Source of the DNA: Garcia nutans
Taxonomy: Eukaryota > Streptophyta > Magnoliopsida > Malpighiales > Euphorbiaceae
Assembly (NCBI GenBank): GCA_947685225.1
Contig: CANTUV010000051.1
Span: 3,782,001-3,846,000, forward strand
Length of the DNA stretch: 64,000 bases
Direction: 5' to 3'
Every line of letters begins with the position of its first letter. Within the stretch, counting starts at the first letter, position 1. Shown piece by piece: positions 60,475 to 64,000 of this stretch. The position numbers and the translations under genes were made by a program. A model generated the notes under the pieces. It was not told where the DNA came from and made no database searches. It was given only the letters and a program-made list of their open reading frames with translations.

Positions 60475-60708
60475 ATCATTTACATAGGAAAAATTTTTTT
60501 TTGGTGTATCTTTTATATAGAAAATATATCATTTTAGGTAAATTTTGGGGAGTGAAATGAGACAAAATACTATTTATTCCCTTGTATTAAAAGTTTAATT
60601 TGAGGGATATTTTTTTAGGGGTATTTAAGTAAATAGAGATGAAAAAAGTAAAATTTTCTTAATTTTTGTGTTCATCTTATTTTTTCTATATAAATGATAC
60701 GGAGGGAG
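60475..60708. mobile_element. Stowaway-type MITE, copy 2
   Basis: 234 bp with near-perfect terminal repeats CTCCCTCCGTATCATTTACA / CTCCCTCCGTATCATTTATA and TA on both sides (60473-60474 and 60709-60710). CTCCCTCCGT ends and a TA target are diagnostic of mariner-related Stowaway MITEs. It is better preserved than copy 1. Confidence 0.9.
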
Positions 60709-61134
60709 TATAAAATTGAAATTTTTTTACCACATCAAGCTCCTTCCAACTAAGGTAAAAGGGGCAATTTTGTCTTTTACACTATCAATTTGTCACTTTT
60801 CGGGTGCAAAAATCATTTGGTTACAGAAGATAAGCTACCTGCTACCATCTTCCATCATTCCTGCAAAAAAAAGAAATAAAAATAAAAAGACCAAATTAGC
60901 CTTTAAAAGTTGTGAAACATATAGATATTTAAAAAGGATGTTGTAAAAGCCTTGTATGAATCAAAATCAACACACAACATAAGCTTTATTCAAAAACAAC
61001 TATAACCACAAAATGATAATAGAGAACCAAATATTGGAAAACAATAAGCACTCAAGCAAAGGCAATGAAATCTCATAATTTGCTTTATTTTATTCTTGTT
61101 TTGTCAATAATTTTCATTATTATTTAATCCTTTC

Positions 61135-61393
61135 TCACCCTTAACTCGAAAAGTGAATAAGTTTATATCATTCATGCAAAAATAGAATATACAATGAGGA
61201 AATAACCGTAGAAACCAAAAAGATAAAATAATAAAGGCTTCAAGATAAGATAGATTCAAATTGTAAATAGAGAAAGAATCCATTCTAAATAAATTCATTG
61301 TCACCCTTAATTCTAAATTTAAATAAATTCAAACATTCATCAAGCTAAAATAGAATCCATGGTAAGGAAATAACCGTGGACATCAAAAAGATA
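61135..61393. repeat. Direct repeat pair, about 92 bp
   Basis: 61135-61225 and 61301-61393 share TCACCCTTAA, CATTCAT, AAAATAGAAT and GAGGAAATAACCGT-like blocks in the same order (offset 166 bp). Non-coding, and probably an old local duplication. Confidence 0.65.
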
Positions 61394-64000
61394 TTTCATC
61401 ATTTCCGCTGAAATTACAATTGCAAAAAAAAAATCTCTCTCAAATTGTCATTTTATATCATTAAAAAATTAATTAGCTTTTTTAAATTATATTTGTATCA
61501 TTAATGGCTTAATTAATAAAGTGAGAATATAGTATTAATAAATTAATATATAATATTTTAGTCCATCCAAAATAATTTAATATAATATTTAAAAAATTTA
61601 ATAATTTTCTTAATAAGTGTGCATGAGTTGAAGACAACGATTTTAACAAAACGGAAAGAGTATAATCTTAAAATTATCAAGAAATGATAGTTTCAAACTG
61701 TATATTGTAACGACCAATAATAATAACGAAGTAATAGTTTTTTTAATTATTTAAGAGAGAGAGAGAGAGAGAGAATTAAGGTGGGTGATATAGCAAAATT
61801 AAGAATAAAATTTATGTGTGCTTGGTAAATTACTAAGAAAACTTATTACTAGAAATGTATTTTATAGAGATATATTAATGAAATTATATTTTATTGAAAA
61901 ATATTATATTACCGAATAAGATACAATAAAATGCTGAAAAAATATATTAAAAAAATGTTAATTTATTTTATTGCAATCTAATTTTACTTGGAAAGTTTGA
62001 ACAATATCTAGACTACTCTTATAATATCTCTTTTTTGTTTATTTGGGTCATGCATAGGATTACATAATTAAAACTAAGAATATGATTGTCTTTCGATATA
62101 GTACCCTTCAATTTTCTTTTTCGGTAAAATATTTTTTTTACTACCCTTATGTAAAATACTTTATCAACATATTAGTAAAGTTGAGTTTGACCAATATTTT
62201 ATTTTATATAGATTATTTACAAACAAATATGATATTATTAGTCAAAAAATATTATATAGTCAACTTTTCATAATCATGGCATAATCAAACGCACTATTAA
62301 TCTCCTATGAACTCGTTTAGTATAGAATGCTTAAGAAAATAGGCTTCAAATAATTGTTAATTCAAGAATTAAGAAATTTTAGAAGAAAAGAGAAAAATTA
62401 TCTTATGAAAATCCTATTGATTATCAAAATTTTCTCTTCAGTCTTAAGCATACAATATATATGGTTTAGGATTCTAGAAACCCTAAGTATATAAAAAAAA
62501 TACTAAAAAAGTAAAAAGTTGTCAAAAAGAAAATAAATTAAGGTTAGAATAAAATAAAATATTTATTGAGGCAAATAAAATACCATAAACAGCTTAAAAA
62601 TAAAGAAAAAAAAATATAATATAATTTGTTAAAAATTATCATGAATAGAAAAACATATTTTCAAAAGTCTAAACATTGAAATTTGGTTTAAAAAAAGATG
62701 AATATCACTGCAAAGTAATGAATTTAACTCGTTAGCCTATTTTTTATTGGACTAGACCCAAGAAATATTTACATTGTAACTTCAATTTTTGGCACTAGTT
62801 TTTAAAATGTCACTAGAGTAATTTTTTATCAAATTTTTTTATAAAAATTTGAATTGTTTTATTTTTTATTAACTTGTTGATAAGTAAGACATCTAGAATC
62901 AAATTCATTAAATATTTTTAATAAAAATATTAAATATAGATATAATAAATATTTAATGTATTAAATAATTTATTAAAATATTAAATAGATTATAATTTAA
63001 AAAGAAAAAGGTATAAAAAAGACCTTAAATTATTAGGGGTATCTGACATTGGATCCTATTTTTTTTTTTTTTTTTGTTTCAAATATATTCTTCAACTATT
63101 AAAAAGGGTCCAAATTGGACCCTCACATAACGCAATAAAAATGTCTATTAAATTTAAGTTATATGACTTTGTGAGACTCACAGGCTTACTATAAATGAAT
63201 TAAAATTGAAGAAATTATACAAAGCAGAGACACTTTTTCATTTTTACGCAGTTTAGCTTTTTGTTTCAAAGTTACAATTTTTTTTTCATTTTTATGTTAA
63301 AAATTAGTTTTTTTTTGCTTTTTTATTTTTGTTTTCTAATATTTATTTTATTTATATTTTTTGTTATAAATATTTTTTTATTTTCATATTCTCAATATAT
63401 ACATAAAAAACACAATATATAAAATATACATATAAAGTAAACAGTAATATATACACATATATACCAAACATACACATATCATCCATATAATATTTACACA
63501 ATTTATTTATTTTTTAAAATTTTATATATTCACAATATACATATAATATACACTCAACATATACACAACATACACAATAAATAAATAATATAAATATAAC
63601 TTCTACACTACATCTATAAATATCTATATAGCATACACACAACACACATGCAATATCTATCTAATAAAATTAACTTTTTTAAAAAAATAAAAAAATATAA
63701 TATGTAAAATTTGTTTAAAAATAAATTTAATAATTTTTATTAATATATCTTTATATATTTTTACCTTTTCTTTGTCTAATTTTTTGAGTGTTATTTATTA
63801 TTTGTAATTAAAATTAAAATATTTCTTTTATAAAAAATTAATATATTTTATTAGTTGAAGATATATTTTAAAATATTAATTTTTATTATTTTAATAGAAT
63901 ATATTTATTTAATTGTAAAGTTTGAAAAAATGAATTTTTTTAGTAAAATATTATTTGAAATGAGGGAATAGGTATTTTTGAAAAAAAATCTTATTAGAAT
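61394..64000. other. AT-rich tail of the window
   Basis: No gene seen. It holds a (GA)n run at about 61754-61774, a poly-T run at 63061-63075, and cryptic simple sequence of ATATACACATA type over 63390-63660. Confidence 0.5.

Overview
This 64 kb window looks like nuclear DNA of a flowering plant, most likely a rosid eudicot. It is strongly AT-rich. The one clear host gene is a seven-exon YABBY transcription factor, and the repeats (copia and gypsy-type LTRs, an RRM-type LINE, an Au-like SINE, CACTA, hAT and Stowaway-type elements) are all plant types. The C-terminus of the YABBY protein resembles YABBY5 of Malpighiales trees as I remember them, but the species cannot be fixed from the sequence.

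Layout. 1-3379 is the 3' part of a Ty1/copia element (copia A), cut by the window edge. 3380-9000 is AT-rich and mostly featureless, with one direct repeat and two small gene-like islands. 9001-10473 is a small C-rich, then acidic, gene-like locus split by a 751-bp hAT element with a perfect 8-bp target duplication. 11393-11790 is a duplicated block upstream of the YABBY gene, whose coding exons span 12600-16222 and encode 187 residues. An Au-like SINE (minus strand) lies just downstream.

From 18.2 kb on almost everything is transposon-derived. 18258-18756 is a locally GC-rich insertion-like block carrying six successive hairpins. 20547-24257 is a LINE copy holding ORF1 but no reverse transcriptase, with a 16-bp target duplication, and it carries a broken copia inside it. 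24430-25800 is a gypsy (Tat-type) leader on the minus strand. 26281 to about 32711 is a degenerate CACTA element with about 15 subterminal motifs and pieces of a Transposase_24-type gene.

33132-51961 is the structural highlight. It is one minus-strand copia (copia C) whose two halves lie 14.4 kb apart but share the 5-bp duplication ATATC. Between them sit a long gypsy-type LTR, itself invaded by two solo LTRs (35357-37891 and 40636-43603), and a Tat-like block invaded by the youngest element, copia B (44949-48241; LTRs differ at 2 of 162 sites). 52467 to about 54267 is a gag-only copia (copia D). 55812-56218 is a tandem array that abuts a second CACTA-like element, which contains a retroelement fragment. 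60100-60708 holds two Stowaway-type MITEs in opposite orientation. The last 3 kb are AT-rich with no recognisable gene.

Functionally, only YABBY5 is expected to act for the host, in lateral-organ polarity. The rest records layered transposition in a gene-poor region. The observations most worth following up are the hairpin cluster, the hAT insertion that duplicated a splice-acceptor-like sequence, the AG|GTGAGT junction in the YABBY gene, and the trans-mobilised deletion copy copia B.
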